Shown here piece after piece: positions 54,745 to 64,000 of a stretch of 64,000 nucleotides of DNA (positions are counted from its first letter, which is position 1; the number at the start of each line of letters is the position of its first letter). The DNA is taken from assembly GCA_022885665.1 (NCBI GenBank), contig JAGQDJ010000023.1:186001-250000 (forward strand), written 5' to 3'. This DNA comes from Triops longicaudatus (taxonomy: Eukaryota; Arthropoda; Branchiopoda; Notostraca; Triopsidae). Made by a program: the position numbers and the translations under genes. The notes beneath the pieces were generated by a model that worked only from the letters and a program-made list of their open reading frames with translations, ran no database searches and was not told the DNA's origin.

Positions 54745-56149
54745 GATATAAAACTCGATGTTCTGAGGAGTGTTGGAGTCTTTTCCTTCACGTGCTGTGC
54801 GACAGACTCGCTCATTTGCTTTTACTTTTTTTTTGTCCTGGGTTAAAGCTCTCCCCCTTTCTTAAGATCCATACTCGTTTGCATAGTTAATACTCTTTGT
54901 GTCCCAAGCTGAACAGCAGGAGTCCCTCTTGCACGGTTCTGTTTTTCTGGGGGTTCTTGCATTTGGAGAGTTCCGAGTTCGTTACGTTGGTTAGTTCAGC
55001 GAAACAAACACTCAAATAGGGCCAAAGAAAGTCGTCTTCATTAGCCCCGTGTCGAATCAGAACACAGGTAAGCTTCGTTTTACGCCTGTTGTCGTAGGGG
55101 CCGATTCACATTACGAACGTAGAGACGTGTGCCGATTTTTTCGTGTTTTTCTTTTCTGAGTGGGTTTCGTGAAATGCGTAGACGTAAACGAGGTCTATCC
55201 CGGTATAAGACTTAAAACGTACATGTTTCCTCAGTGCAGAAATATGCAATAAAGAGTCGTTCCCTTTCTACGAGGCGTTCCGTATTTTGCATATTTCAAG
55301 ACACGACATTTTCCTTGAGCGAGCATCCGTGTATACGTATCGATCTGTGATGGTTGGAGTTTGCCAGACTAAGATGAATAAAAGGGGGGAAGGATAAACG
55401 AGAGAACAGGCGATGTAAATAGGATGGCAGATTTCGTTTTTTTTTTTTTCTTTTCATCCACCCGTCTTTTGTGCCTTTTATTACATTTGGTGTTTGAAGA
55501 GCGCCGTATCTCTACTGCACCAATCCTGAACTGTGTTCTTAGAAAAGGCAAAGTGTAGACAACAAAGTGGGAATCGTGTCCTCTCCCTGAAAGTTGCTAA
55601 AGTAGGGGAAAACGTAATAGAAGAATTTCGAGGAGGGAAGTGTGAAACAATTGTGGCTCTATATCTGCCACGCATATGACGTTTAAGGCTTATAAAGTAC
55701 GACCCACAGAAAAAAATGGAATTTCTCGCTAGTTCGAGGAAGATGAGAAGGGGGGGTAAGGAGGACTATGGGAAGGGGGAATTGATTACCTTTTTTCCCC
55801 GAGTTCTTATAGACCGAACTTTTTTCCAGGGTATTGCACAGCCTGTGTACCTTATTTCCTTTCCAAGTCTTTTCTAAGCTTTTAATTTTTCGGGTACGAG
55901 TCTGATTTATGTTGTAGTGGTGGGCCTCGTATTAAATTCGTGCCCTGCAGTATTAGGTCGAACGACTTCAGAAAAAGTTTGAAGGCGTAGAAATATAAGA
56001 CGTATGTCATGAATCTATCGAGTGGGGTTTTGATAGCAGCCGCTCGGGGTCGCTTTTATAGCAGGCAAGCTTGACATGTCTGGAGGAGACTAATTGAGAC
56101 AAGCCTAGGTCTTCAATAGGCCCACTACCAGGAACTTCCGTTAAAGAAG
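54745..56149. other. No firm gene; possible exons
   Basis: Two exon-like scraps on the plus strand: 55020-55066 ending ACACAG|GTAAGC with an open frame, and an acceptor at 55828-55829 (ACTTTTTTCCAG) followed by 18 codons. Neither can be tied to the 54523 gene with confidence, although the second agrees in phase with its first donor. Confidence 0.35.
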
Positions 56150-56401
56150 ATGGGCAGCGAGGTGACAGTGTTGTGCTGCTCCGTGCAACTTTTGGTAGGT
56201 CCTAAGAAAGACCTTTTTTTCTGCACTCATTACCCAAACGCTCGTGGATGCTCAGCACCAGGCGTGCGCCTATCAATGCCTGTGTCGTTTCATTTATTGC
56301 CACCAAGGAACCTCGCGCTGTGTGGACTTACTCCCGCGCTGGTAATAGAGCTATGGAGTTGTAAGAAGGAGAAAAAAAATAGCGGAGGAAGACTAATTTG
56401 A
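56150..56401 (+). CDS. Candidate 83-aa ORF, good start context
   Basis: ATG with A at -3 and G at +4 (AAGATGGG). Seven cysteines, including an early CC pair, Leu/Val-rich; ends TGA. About 25% G-starting codons. No true signal peptide, although residues 5-16 are hydrophobic. Another phase contains a cysteine-dense stretch (CAYQCLCRFIYC) bounded by acceptor- and donor-like sites at 56242 and 56341. No family is recognised. Confidence 0.32.
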   Translation: MGSEVTVLCCSVQLLVGPKKDLFFCTHYPNARGCSAPGVRLSMPVSFHLLPPRNLALCGLTPALVIELWSCKKEKKNSGGRLI

Positions 56402-57462
56402 CTTGGTCGTCAGCTTGAATGAGTGCTAACCAGCCAGTGCATAGTGCCTTACGCGGGGGGGATTGTAGGGAGACAAGCTGGAGGGAAGACCCCAAGGTGC
56501 GAGCCCTAGTTTAATTACATAATAAAACCGTACGAAAAAGAGCACAGAGAAGTACTGAGTTATCCCCTCCCCAATACTTAGCCACTCGAAAAGCCGTTAC
56601 TCTTCTGGGTCCCGCAGACGGCGAAAAACGCAGCGGAAATGAATCCCTCCGAAAACCCTCCCTTTCCCCCGCCAAACTTGTGATTGAAACCTAAAAGTCT
56701 CGTAAAAAAGGTGTGCTTGGAGGTCCTTCAGGTAGACCCATAGAGACCCCCTGATGCAAGCCATCTGTATGGCCCTCCACCTGCCTCTGCTTTTATTCCA
56801 GCGAGGGGGTAAAATGGTGGTAACAAGTATTTTTGTGTATTGGCTAAAGGGATGAAACATTTTTCATCGATGAGCGCGGGTTCGGTGTATTAGGGCGAAA
56901 AGATGTATAAAACGTTGTGGTTCAATCTACCCAAAAGGCTTTGTTAATCAGAAATAGGCAAAGAAGGGAAGACTAGCAGGACTGGTGCCAAGAATGTGTT
57001 GGAGGGTTGTATATAAGGCCAAGGCAAAGCATTAATCATGTCAACTTGGATCATGCGTATGTTGGGATCCCTGGGTTAAAGTAAAAGGGCCAAGACGGCA
57101 ATGTTGGGGTCCCACATGGAAGGAGGAGCATGCCAGCATTCTTTAGCACGTTGCATGCTATTGTGTTGAGGTGGTTGGTGTGCATGTATGACCAGTACTG
57201 GGGAAGAATATATAAAAAAAAAATGAATTACAAAAGGAGCCTTTGATTGTGACCACAACGCGCACTTGCTTTTCTTTTTTTTTTTTCTGGGGGTAGAGCT
57301 GTATGCAGTACTATGAAGTGCCGAGATGTTAAGAAAAACCCGCGCCGTGTAATTTTTTCAGGTGGAAAAGCCCAGGATTAAAGGGAAAAAGACGGGTTGG
57401 GGAACAAAATTGTTAAGTGCAACGTCCATCATAGCAACTCAGGCGGCTAAAGTTCAAAAATA
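56402..57462. other. No firm gene
   Basis: An 87-codon minus-strand ATG frame (56597-56860, A at -3) is basic and moderately protein-like but has chance-level codon pattern. The rest is purine-rich on the plus strand. Confidence 0.4.
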
Positions 57463-58135
57463 GGCAAGAAAGAAGGTGGTGGAGAGGGGTGCAGGAGGAG
57501 GGAAACGCTATGGTATCGCTATGACCAAGCACTACTACTACTTGGGTATCTGTCTTATCCTGGTTGCCTGCGCCTGGGACTGCTCGCATTTTTTGTTATT
57601 TTATGAACCCAATTTTCTCGCATTAGATGAAAAAGCCAGCGGACAGAATAGCACCGTTTTTCCGGAATTCTTGCATGCTTGCACTGGCTTAGGTCATAGC
57701 AGAAATGGGAGAGAAGGAGAGAAAGGATATAGTTTGTAGTTTTTTTGTGGTTCCCATGTCTGGAAAAGGAAGCGAGTTGGGATCAGAAAATGTGTCAAGG
57801 AAGATCATACAGAGACGCTTTTCATCTTTCGTACATGGAAATTGCCAAGTGATAAGTCTTATGAGCGTATTGAGGAAAGGCTAACCTCGAGTTGGATTTT
57901 TATTTTTGTTATTAATTTGTGTGTACAGCACTACAGTGAATCTTACGGGGAAAGAGCCCCTGTAGTCGTGGAAGGTGAAGGAAGTCTGTCTACGTGTAAT
58001 ATAAATGTTGTAAGATGTGCCTTTGTCATTGTATTGAATGAAGTTAGTCGGGACGGGGCCCAAAATGGGGAACTGGTTGCCAAGCAACGTGACAAAGATT
58101 CTATTCTTAAAATGCGTACGGTATATCAGGAATGA
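57463..58135 (+). CDS. Long coding-like frame interrupted by one TAG
   Basis: One reading frame is open from 57463 to TGA 58135 except for TAG 57737-57739. About a third of codons begin with G on both sides of the TAG, so both halves look coding. ATG 57521 (G at -3) starts a signal-peptide-like sequence (MTKHYYYLGICLILVACAWD), followed by an N-S-T sequon. After the TAG come a basic stretch (WKRKRVGIRK), a short hydrophobic segment (SSWIFIFVINLCV) and a mixed acidic C-terminal part. Options: a pseudogene with one nonsense change, stop-codon readthrough, or two exons whose intron covers the TAG; I see no strong donor. Nearly 200 residues in total; no family is recognised. Confidence 0.45.
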
Positions 58136-58201
58136 AATTCCCTTTTCAAAGGTTGCTACCTCTTTATTCCGCAAATCAAAACCAACCGTTTGACTCTCAT
58201 T

Positions 58202-58570
58202 TTATGTTACTGTCTTTTTTTTTACATGAGACGTTTTAGTACAATATTTATAATAAGCAGTTCCACACGATAGTGAAATTCGAACTTCTTTCCAACTGTT
58301 TTTGTCGTGATTTTGTTTATTTCTTGTGGAAATTTTTCTTAGTCGAGAATTTGCCCGATTTTGGGAGTATTGATTTGTAGAGGTATGATTGTAACTTTCT
58401 GTTTCGTACACACCTTTTAACGTTATCTTTCGTGCTTCGTAGCTAACAGGCTTTTTACCTACGATGTAATGTTTTTTCGTAGTAGAGCTGTTATGCCAAA
58501 AAAGGATGCTTCCAACTCTTGTTAAGTCTAGGAGCTCCCAATTATTCTCCTTGCGTTGAAAAGTGTCGTA
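58202..58570 (-). CDS. Candidate terminal exon, Lys/Asn/Thr-rich
   Basis: A long pyrimidine tract (TTCTTCTTTCTTTTTTTTTT then ACCATGAG, AG at 58571-58572) opens a phase-0 frame of 122 residues to TAA 58202. It is very polar, with beta-like stretches, several N-x-S/T sequons and two cysteines. G-starting codons are only 18-19%, and the tract coincides with a Lys-coding A run on the plus strand, whose frame (58486-58734) has better codon statistics. The two overlap by about 85 bases, so one is probably false. Confidence 0.3.
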   Translation of the reverse strand, partial: YDTFQRKENNWELLDLTRVGSILFWHNSSTTKKHYIVGKKPVSYEARKITLKGVYETESYNHTSTNQYSQNRANSRLRKISTRNKQNHDKNSWKEVRISLSCGTAYYKYCTKTSHVKKKTVT

Positions 58571-58734
58571 CTCATGGTAAAAAAAAAAGAAAGAAGAAGG
58601 GTGCATGCCATTTGGACTGGGTTGTTGCGAGTTTCTTGGGCTTGGGGTGCCTAGTTGTAGGAATTATACTTTATATTGCGGAACCAGTAGCAATTCCACG
58701 TTATAGTTTTAGGGTCTCCGAAGCGAATGGATAA
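58486..58734 (+). CDS. Candidate terminal exon, membrane helix
   Basis: Open frame of 82 codons ending TAA, about 34% G-starting codons. A Lys/Arg cluster (GKKKRKKKG) is followed by a clear transmembrane helix (VVASFLGLGCLVVGIILYIA) and a short polar tail, implying a membrane protein with the basic side in the cytosol. Possible acceptors are CTCTTGTTAAG or GTTAAGTCTAG near 58520-58530. It lies 350 bases after the 57463-58135 frame on the same strand and could be its next exon. No family is recognised. Confidence 0.45.
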   Translation, partial: SCYAKKGCFQLLLSLGAPNYSPCVEKCRTHGKKKRKKKGACHLDWVVASFLGLGCLVVGIILYIAEPVAIPRYSFRVSEANG

Positions 58735-59319
58735 TAATGTTGTGGCGGAAGTGGTTGTTAGCAGTTGCGACTGCAACAAATCCCAAAAAAGCGACCCACT
58801 GGTGAACAGTTCTTGAAGCGCAAAGTTTCTTCGTTGGCGGGTCATAGCACAAAAAGTTGGAAAGAGACACTTGGGGCGAAAGTACAATTCTCGTCTGTTT
58901 CCGTTTAAAGGGCTAGTGCATGCGGACGGACACTCGACGCATTACTGGGAGTTAAGGATGTCCGGATGTGTCGTCTCCATCGTCATTGTTGTCTTTACTG
59001 CGTAGTTTTGCAAGATGCTTAAGTAGTTGGGATGAGTACTGCGTTAGCCGAAGTTGGGTATGTGTAAAGGCTATAGGGAACGGGGACAAGAAAAAAACGC
59101 GGTTGAAGATTTCTATGATGCTTTTGCTACTGAACTGCACTAGCTGCACCCTGCTGTGGTATACCAGCTAGATTTGAATAGAAGAGACGAGGGAGAAAAT
59201 GAGCACATAAATTATGAAAGAGCATGGAGCTATGCTCACGAAGGCAGCCAAGGGGTTAGTTATCTTAATAGTTTACAAAGTTGGGAGCGAGCATAAGCCA
59301 TACTGGACACAAAGCAGCA
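58735..59319. other. No supported gene
   Basis: Short overlapping frames with weak coding character; nothing else visible. Confidence 0.45.
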
Positions 59320-59508
59320 TTAATAAAAAAAAGTCCTCTTTTTTTTCTTTGTGTTAATTCCGTTTCCTAAGCTCGCGCTGTATTGTCCGTGAGGCAGGTC
59401 CGCTGTTGTTTCGCGGTGGGCATCATGCGATCGTGCCCAGTAAGTCTGAGTAACTGAGGACAATGGAAAGCTAAGAATTAAGGCCGACATGAAGAGAAGA
59501 GAGGCCAT
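59320..59508 (-). CDS. Candidate secreted 62-aa ORF
   Basis: Minus-strand ATG 59508 in excellent context (A at -3, G at +4: CAAAATGG). Residues 1-21 are a clear signal peptide (MASLLFMSALILSFPLSSVT, then Q). The mature part is polar with His, Arg and Thr and no cysteine, then a Lys4 run. It ends TAA 59320. It could be complete or a first exon, though no good donor is seen. No family is recognised. Confidence 0.4.
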   Translation of the reverse strand: MASLLFMSALILSFPLSSVTQTYWARSHDAHRETTADLPHGQYSASLGNGINTKKKKRTFFY

Positions 59509-60510
59509 TTTGACGTATTTTTCCCTTTGGTTTTTCCCGTTTTTTTTTCAGCGATCGACATCTATTGTTGTGGAGCTGTACAGCGTGCTGGGTCATTGAT
59601 GCAAGTGAGCTTAAACCAATAAAAGTTTGGTGGGCATCGCTTTTTCCGGAGGAGACGACGGGTAGGGAGCGACCGGTACAATCGAGTTACAAGTTAAGCC
59701 AGTTTTCTGGTAGAGCGGGCTGGAAGAACTGAAAATACGGCCCTTGCTTTGACCCTTGAGCGCTGCTTGGCTGTGGCTGGCCACGCTAATTACTGACGAA
59801 AGCTTCCAAATAAGGTTGAGCACCGACACGACCTTGCCTTATAAGTTTCCACTAGTTGGGCGCATGTGTGGAGGAAATGAAGTGGTTGTCGAACGTTGGC
59901 AGAAATGAGATGAAAAATGATGGAACAGACTGGAGGCGATGGCTGGACTGGGCGACCCTTACTTGAACCCACACACATGGCAATAATGCCTGTAGTACAA
60001 CAGAAGCCTATATCCCGAAGCCCCCTTGGATCATACTGAATTGCCCATCTATTGTCCGCATCCTTTGCCTTTCTGGCCCCGAGGCTGTAGTATTGAAAGA
60101 CCGAATAGCCTTAATGGGGAGCCAAGAGAGGGGGGCAATGTAAAGCTTCTCTCTTCAGTGATCAGGGTTGGAAATTTTAATCGTAACACCTGGGCCCACT
60201 TGTGATTAGGAGTCCTTTAAGGGTGTGAGACTTGCGAGCGGATTTCAGAACTTGAAGTCTCTTTTACAAAATCTTTTGAGTTAAGGCGTGACGAGGGAGA
60301 ACCCTTCAACATTGGTAACCTGTTCTGCAGGGAACCAAGTATATTGTCTGATTGTCCTATTGGAGTGAAGTGCAGTGTGTAACCGTAAATCGTATTGCAT
60401 GATTGCGCAAAGGAAAATCCTGTTATACTATTTTGTAGTTGAATTTTCAGCGTTAACGTACTGTTGTGCGATTTGAGGACTACAGTAGAGGAAATGCGAG
60501 CGGTTAGTTC
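59509..60510. other. No firm gene
   Basis: A short minus-strand start (ATG about 59978, donor-like CAA|GTAAGG 15 bases later) and a Ser-rich frame at 59611-59829 are visible but not convincing. Confidence 0.4.
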
Positions 60511-60729
60511 TTAATGAGTGCGGCAGTCAGTTCTGTTGTCTGTGCTTTCATTGTTACAGACTGTTAGGTTAAGGCCAGCTCCGGCTTGCAGAGAGTTTGA
60601 CAAGTTCATTGAATGCAAAAAGTTGTGAAAGGGAAGGTTTTTGCCGCTGGAGACCTCCTGCTGTGAACACAGCCAACAATGAGTTGATGCTGTAGGTCTT
60701 AGGTATGCTATTGTCTTTCCCTGACGCAT
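60511..60729 (-). CDS. Candidate 72-aa ORF, CxxC and N-glycosylation sites
   Basis: Minus-strand ATG 60729 to TAA 60511. It contains a C-W-L-C motif, three N-x-S/T sequons close together (NLT, NES, NRT) and two more cysteines near the end, so it looks like part of an extracellular glycoprotein, but it has no signal peptide of its own. About 21% G-starting codons. The CWLC motif also occurs in some viral and cellular surface proteins; four residues do not justify an assignment. Confidence 0.3.
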   Translation of the reverse strand: MRQGKTIAYLRPTASTHCWLCSQQEVSSGKNLPFHNFLHSMNLSNSLQAGAGLNLTVCNNESTDNRTDCRTH

Positions 60730-60816
60730 TTGTCAGCCTCGATCCGCGCCAAGGAGAGTTGAAAAACAGAAGAGTTCGTGCAGCTAATAGAAGGGAATCG
60801 ACCTGCTTGCTTTGGG

Positions 60817-61158
60817 TTAAACCACAGGGTTAAGAACGTAAGACACGGTTGAGTTTGAAAGAACAAACCTCCCTCTCCTCCTCCTTCCTTTCCCGTACGT
60901 TTGGGGTCCACTAGGTGGGGAAGCAGAAGCAAAACAAATCCATCTCTGCCAAGTGATCTTTGGAAGCCCGGTGGTTGATGGGAAGGACTTGTACAGCGGC
61001 AGCAAGAGACCACGAAACGTCGACCCATCAACTGGCGGATGATACTTCGGGGATGGGAGACGGTCGCAGGTTTTTAAGCTGGCAACGGTGTCTTTTAATA
61101 ATACGGTTCTTTTAATGTACGGTTCCTTCATCTCCCCAAAAATGTTTTTGATCATCAT
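60817..61158 (-). CDS. Candidate 113-aa ORF
   Basis: Two ATGs (61158 with G at -3, 61155 with A at -3) open a 113-codon minus-strand frame to TAA. Basic, with a Lys-rich first 25 residues (GEMKEPYIKRTVLLKD), a Pro/Ser-rich middle and an RRRR cluster. G-starting codons are near chance (21%), but composition is balanced and the start context good. An overlapping frame (60708-61031) is an alternative. No domain is recognised. Confidence 0.3.
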   Translation of the reverse strand: MMIKNIFGEMKEPYIKRTVLLKDTVASLKTCDRLPSPKYHPPVDGSTFRGLLLPLYKSFPSTTGLPKITWQRWICFASASPPSGPQTYGKGRRRRGRFVLSNSTVSYVLNPVV

Positions 61159-61710
61159 AGCGTGTAGTTCTAGAAAGCTTGCGACATCATTATCCAGTAT
61201 TACGACAGGATAAAAGAAACTGAAAGGAACCTAAGCTTGACAACTAAGGGGGTTCTAGTAAAGTTTCGAAAAGATACTTTAGATTATTGTGATCGATATT
61301 TGTAGGGGCACTGCAGCAGTTAGAGCCCATCACTGAGAGTGTATCTCTCAATTCCCCCATGGCCCTTTCGTCGTACAACGTCAGTGTAAAAAGGGAGAAT
61401 ATATAGAATAGGCCAAGCAAATGGAGGTAAAGAAATGGTTATTTCACTTAGAGGGAAGCTTAGCTAAAAAAAAAAATGGAAGAGTCTTTTTCCTTAGTAG
61501 GAGAGGACGCGGGTAGAAGCAAATCTGGCTGGTGCATTTGGTATCCTCGTCCTCGGTGCTGTATAGCGGAAAGATGCATTTGCAGACAATACAGAACCGA
61601 GTTTTCTGAAATCGTCCCAAAAGGCTGACCACGTCCCAAGGATAAGGAAGTTGGGGTTGTAGAACTCCCCAACAATAGTTCATAGAGCAGGAAACGGCAA
61701 ACTATATTCT

Positions 61711-61938
61711 TCATGGCACATCATGTGGCTTGCAATCAAGGGACAAACGATTAAAGACTCCCCCCACCTTCACCGTAGGAGACCTTTGAATCAGATCCCG
61801 GCTAACTAGCACAACCGTCTTGAAATAATGGCCTTTTTTCCGTCCCTTTTTTTCGACTGTGAGTATAGCATTGTATTTTCCGTATGGAGTACCGTTTTCT
61901 TTTTCTTGCCTCCTTGTCAAGAACATATGCCCGTGGAA
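61711..61938 (-). CDS. Candidate terminal exon, basic, strong acceptor
   Basis: Acceptor GATTACACTCTCTCACTAG (AG at 61939-61940) opens a phase-0 frame of 75 residues ending TGA 61711; an internal ATG is at 61926. About 29% of codons begin with G. Lys/Gly-rich first half (VEKKGRKKGHYFKTVVLV) and a Val-rich second half, consistent with a small globular or nucleic-acid-binding domain. Its stop overlaps a downstream ATG (61714) as ATGA. No family is recognised. Confidence 0.48.
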   Translation of the reverse strand, partial: FHGHMFLTRRQEKENGTPYGKYNAILTVEKKGRKKGHYFKTVVLVSRDLIQRSPTVKVGGVFNRLSLDCKPHDVP

Positions 61939-62090
61939 CTAGTGAGAGAGTGTAATCAGCTTTACCTTTAGAATAGCCTTGTGGGGAAAAGTCTTTAGAG
62001 GAGTATATCCGATCAAAAGTCGTCAGTCATTTTTTATTTTATTTTTGTTCTCAAGGATCTCTCTTGTTAGCTAATCTTGCATTTCATCAG

Positions 62091-62382
62091 CTCCGTGAAG
62101 GAGGGGCATCACTTATTATACCTTATGGGTTGCACAGTAAAAGCCTGTACATGTTGTCTTGATGTGAGAAAGCTTCAGAGGTTCTTAATATCGTTGGACA
62201 TACAAGCATCAAGAGCCGTGTGGCGGCGGCAAGGGGAGTGTTGCCAAAGGGTGCGTGAGCCTGGCATTCCAAAAGTTGCAGACGTTTCCGAGAAGCATGA
62301 GATTTCAGAATGTGAACCGAGCGGCAGGAACCTCTTCGGCTTCTTCGTGATTACCAAGCTCAGGATGATGGCTATGGGTTGA
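62091..62382 (+). CDS. Candidate terminal exon, cysteine-rich start
   Basis: Acceptor GCTAATCTTGCATTTCATCAG (AG 62089-62090), phase-2 frame of 96 residues ending TGA; about 30% G-starting codons. It begins with a cysteine cluster (GCTVKACTCCLDVRKLQRFL), then a further CC pair and an acidic-basic tail. The early cysteines followed by a basic helix recall small zinc-binding domains, but no complete ligand set is evident. The minus-strand 182-codon frame across it is low complexity. Confidence 0.43.
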
Positions 62383-62462
62383 TTAGAGGATCTTTCTGTG
62401 ACGCTGACACCTTTCCGCTCCGAAGCGTGGAAAAAAAGAGCTCTTATCGTAAAGTAGCTCTC

Positions 62463-62488
62463 TTTTTTTTTTTTTTTTTTTTTTTTTT
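62463..62488 (+). repeat. T26 run
   Basis: Twenty-six consecutive T. Likely variable in length. It supplies a poly-Lys run in the opposing frame, which I reject. Confidence 0.85.
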
Positions 62489-63089
62489 GCACCGTTGACT
62501 TAGAAGGCTGGGTGTCACAGCTGAGCGTTATCTGGCAAGCTGTTGGTAGTGCCGTGAGTTCAGACATCACGGGCGGTGGACACGTTAAGCAATTAAGTTG
62601 CAATAGCATACCATTATAGAGCTTATTCCTAGAAGTGATCCTAGCGAGACTTGGAATGCTAGAGATTGGCAAAAACTGAGCTGTCTGTGTCATACGAATG
62701 AGTGATACCTCCAAACAGGGCAAGACCTACTGAGTAGAGAGAATGAGGAATGGATTCACATTCCTTTTAGTGACAGTTGCACTCGTGGTAGGGAAATGGC
62801 GTAGAAAAGGATTTTTGCGGGATGTCAGAACGTGTTGCGATCCGATATCCATGGACTGTTAAGTGGGCTACTTCGGTAAAAAGGCGGAGGGAAGTACAGT
62901 ACGTTAGCAAGAACATTGACCTCATCGTCTCGAATCGCGTTTAGTTACGTTAACTGCCGGCCATCCTTTGATAGTCATCTCGCTGTCTTCTTTCTTCCCA
63001 TGTTGTCTTCGTGGAACGCCGCTTTATCCGATAGCTCGTTTTTACCGCAAGGGGATTGTGAAATTCCGTAACAGGCCGAGACGCACTAA
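62489..63089. other. No supported gene
   Basis: No plus- or minus-strand frame with any second line of support. Confidence 0.45.
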
Positions 63090-63329
63090 GAAGTATTGCC
63101 GAACACAAGTCGTAGAAAGGAAACATGGCCCAATTGGAATATTTACCTAGTGGGGAAAATACGTTCCAATAGTCCCAGAGAAGGGGTAACTGTTACTCAT
63201 GGGTACGGGGCTGCTTTCCTAGGAAAAACAGGCTCTGGTGTTCTTTCTTTAATTTCTGCTTTCGTTTGTTGTGTATTCTGTCGTATTTTTTTGTTATTAG
63301 GATTTTTTTCTTTGAAAGCACTGTGTTGA
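63090..63329 (+). CDS. Candidate exon, C-terminal membrane helix
   Basis: Open frame of 79 codons ending TGA, about 26% G-starting codons. Polar and basic first half, then a long hydrophobic segment (GVLSLISAFVCCVFCRIFLL) that would span a membrane, ending shortly after. There is no in-frame ATG near the start, so an upstream exon is needed; the AG at 63089-63090 lacks a pyrimidine tract. No family is recognised. Confidence 0.3.
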   Translation, partial: EVLPNTSRRKETWPNWNIYLVGKIRSNSPREGVTVTHGYGAAFLGKTGSGVLSLISAFVCCVFCRIFLLLGFFSLKALC

Positions 63330-63770
63330 GAAAACAACCCGAGCATGTGTCAGGGATAATAATTCGTGTTTTGTTAAACAAGCTAAGTGGCGGTGCCCAA
63401 CAATCGATAAAGACTGTAATAACCCACCAAAGTCTGTGGAAACTGTAGCGAAAGGGTGTCAAACTTTGTGGGAGACACCACATGCCGTGGCCGCATTTAA
63501 ATAATTATTCAATCTTGCACGTGATCTTCACACGCTATTCCACATCTGCATTCAGACATAGTATCAAGGGTTTCCAAGCTATCGAGATTCGGCTATTTTG
63601 CTTAAAGAAAAAAAAAATCGGAAGGTATGGTGTACGAAGTATTAGCGATACTGCTATGGTGTGAAGTGGAGCTAAACGAAAATGTTGGGTGAACAGCACT
63701 CGCCCTAGCGAGCCACACGCAGGCTGTGTGAAAATCGATGAAAACTAGCCTTGTGTTTGGGTGAGGCTGA

Positions 63771-63980
63771 TTATAAAACCTGTATGTAGTCAAGACTCGG
63801 TAGTTTAACGTAAAAAGCTTGCGTGTATTTACCCTCTAAAGTAGAACGTCGATAATATTGACAGTTTTCTAGCAAGGGTGTATCGTCGGGAGGTCCGATC
63901 GAATTTAAGCCAGACAAGCCCATTGAGCTGGACTGTTTTGCATAATTTTGACCAACGTAAAGAGAATGAGCGGAGTTCAT
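63771..63980 (-). CDS. Candidate first exon at window edge
   Basis: Minus-strand ATG at 63980, polar Ser/Asn/Gly-rich product with acidic and aromatic residues and one cysteine. GAGG|GTAAAT, about 150 bases in, is a plausible donor in phase 1; otherwise the frame ends TAA at 63771. About 22% G-starting codons. Anything upstream lies beyond the window. Confidence 0.28.
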   Translation of the reverse strand: MNSAHSLYVGQNYAKQSSSMGLSGLNSIGPPDDTPLLENCQYYRRSTLEGKYTQAFYVKLPSLDYIQVL

Positions 63981-64000
63981 GCAAGACAAGTTTTGTGCGC

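Noticed and set aside
56242..56340. Cysteine-dense exon in a second frame (CAYQCLCRFIYC)
   Set aside because: Short, moderate acceptor only, phase disagrees with the 54523 gene, and it competes with an ATG frame in good context.
62175..62723. 182-codon minus-strand ORF
   Set aside because: Driven by the T26 run (poly-Lys) and opposed by a better plus-strand exon.

Overview
This is nuclear DNA of an intron-rich eukaryote, most likely an animal. It is about 40-42% G+C, CpG is not visibly depleted, and the longest open frame is only 233 codons. Poly-T and poly-A runs are frequent on both strands, and the better coding candidates sit behind pyrimidine-rich 3' splice sites. The clearest mobile element, a pogo/Tigger-like transposon, is of a type common in animals. 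I see no rRNA, no convincing tRNA, no CRISPR array and no bacterial operon. I cannot name the species.

How to read the list: at this base composition dozens of 60-100-codon open frames are expected by chance, so length alone is not evidence. I kept frames backed by at least one other sign: a strong splice acceptor or donor, agreement of intron phases, a signal peptide or membrane helix, a good start context, a poly(A) signal, or a hand-counted excess of codons beginning with G (about 20% expected by chance, about 33% typical of coding). These are manual readings. No gene here is recognised with certainty except the transposon, and confidences are set accordingly.

Layout. 0-6 kb: mostly non-coding, with a minus-strand terminal exon ending at 2116 and a cytochrome P450-like fragment at 5558-5780. 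7.5-9.2 kb: two plus-strand coding candidates. 9.2-18.6 kb: nearly empty, with two weak ORFs. 18.6-26.1 kb: the densest plus-strand stretch, including a phase-consistent three-exon model ending at a poly(A) signal near 21985 and several further exons. 26.1-30.4 kb: an ORF desert holding an 839-bp pogo-like transposon (28197-29035). 30.4-38.8 kb: isolated exons on both strands, with a minus-strand series between 34.9 and 38.8 kb. 38.8-43.7 kb: mostly empty, with a long-terminal-inverted-repeat MITE (42100-42580). 43.7-54.8 kb: small ORFs, several with signal peptides or membrane helices; the best is a cationic cysteine-containing secreted peptide at 54523-54744. 57.4-58.8 kb: two strongly coding-like frames in one phase split by a single TAG, then a membrane-spanning exon. 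59.3-64 kb: short secreted or basic ORFs on both strands.

The recurring theme is short orphan-looking ORFs, several of them secreted or membrane-anchored, scattered between degraded DNA transposons. Whether they are real lineage-specific genes, exons of larger genes, or chance frames needs transcript data.
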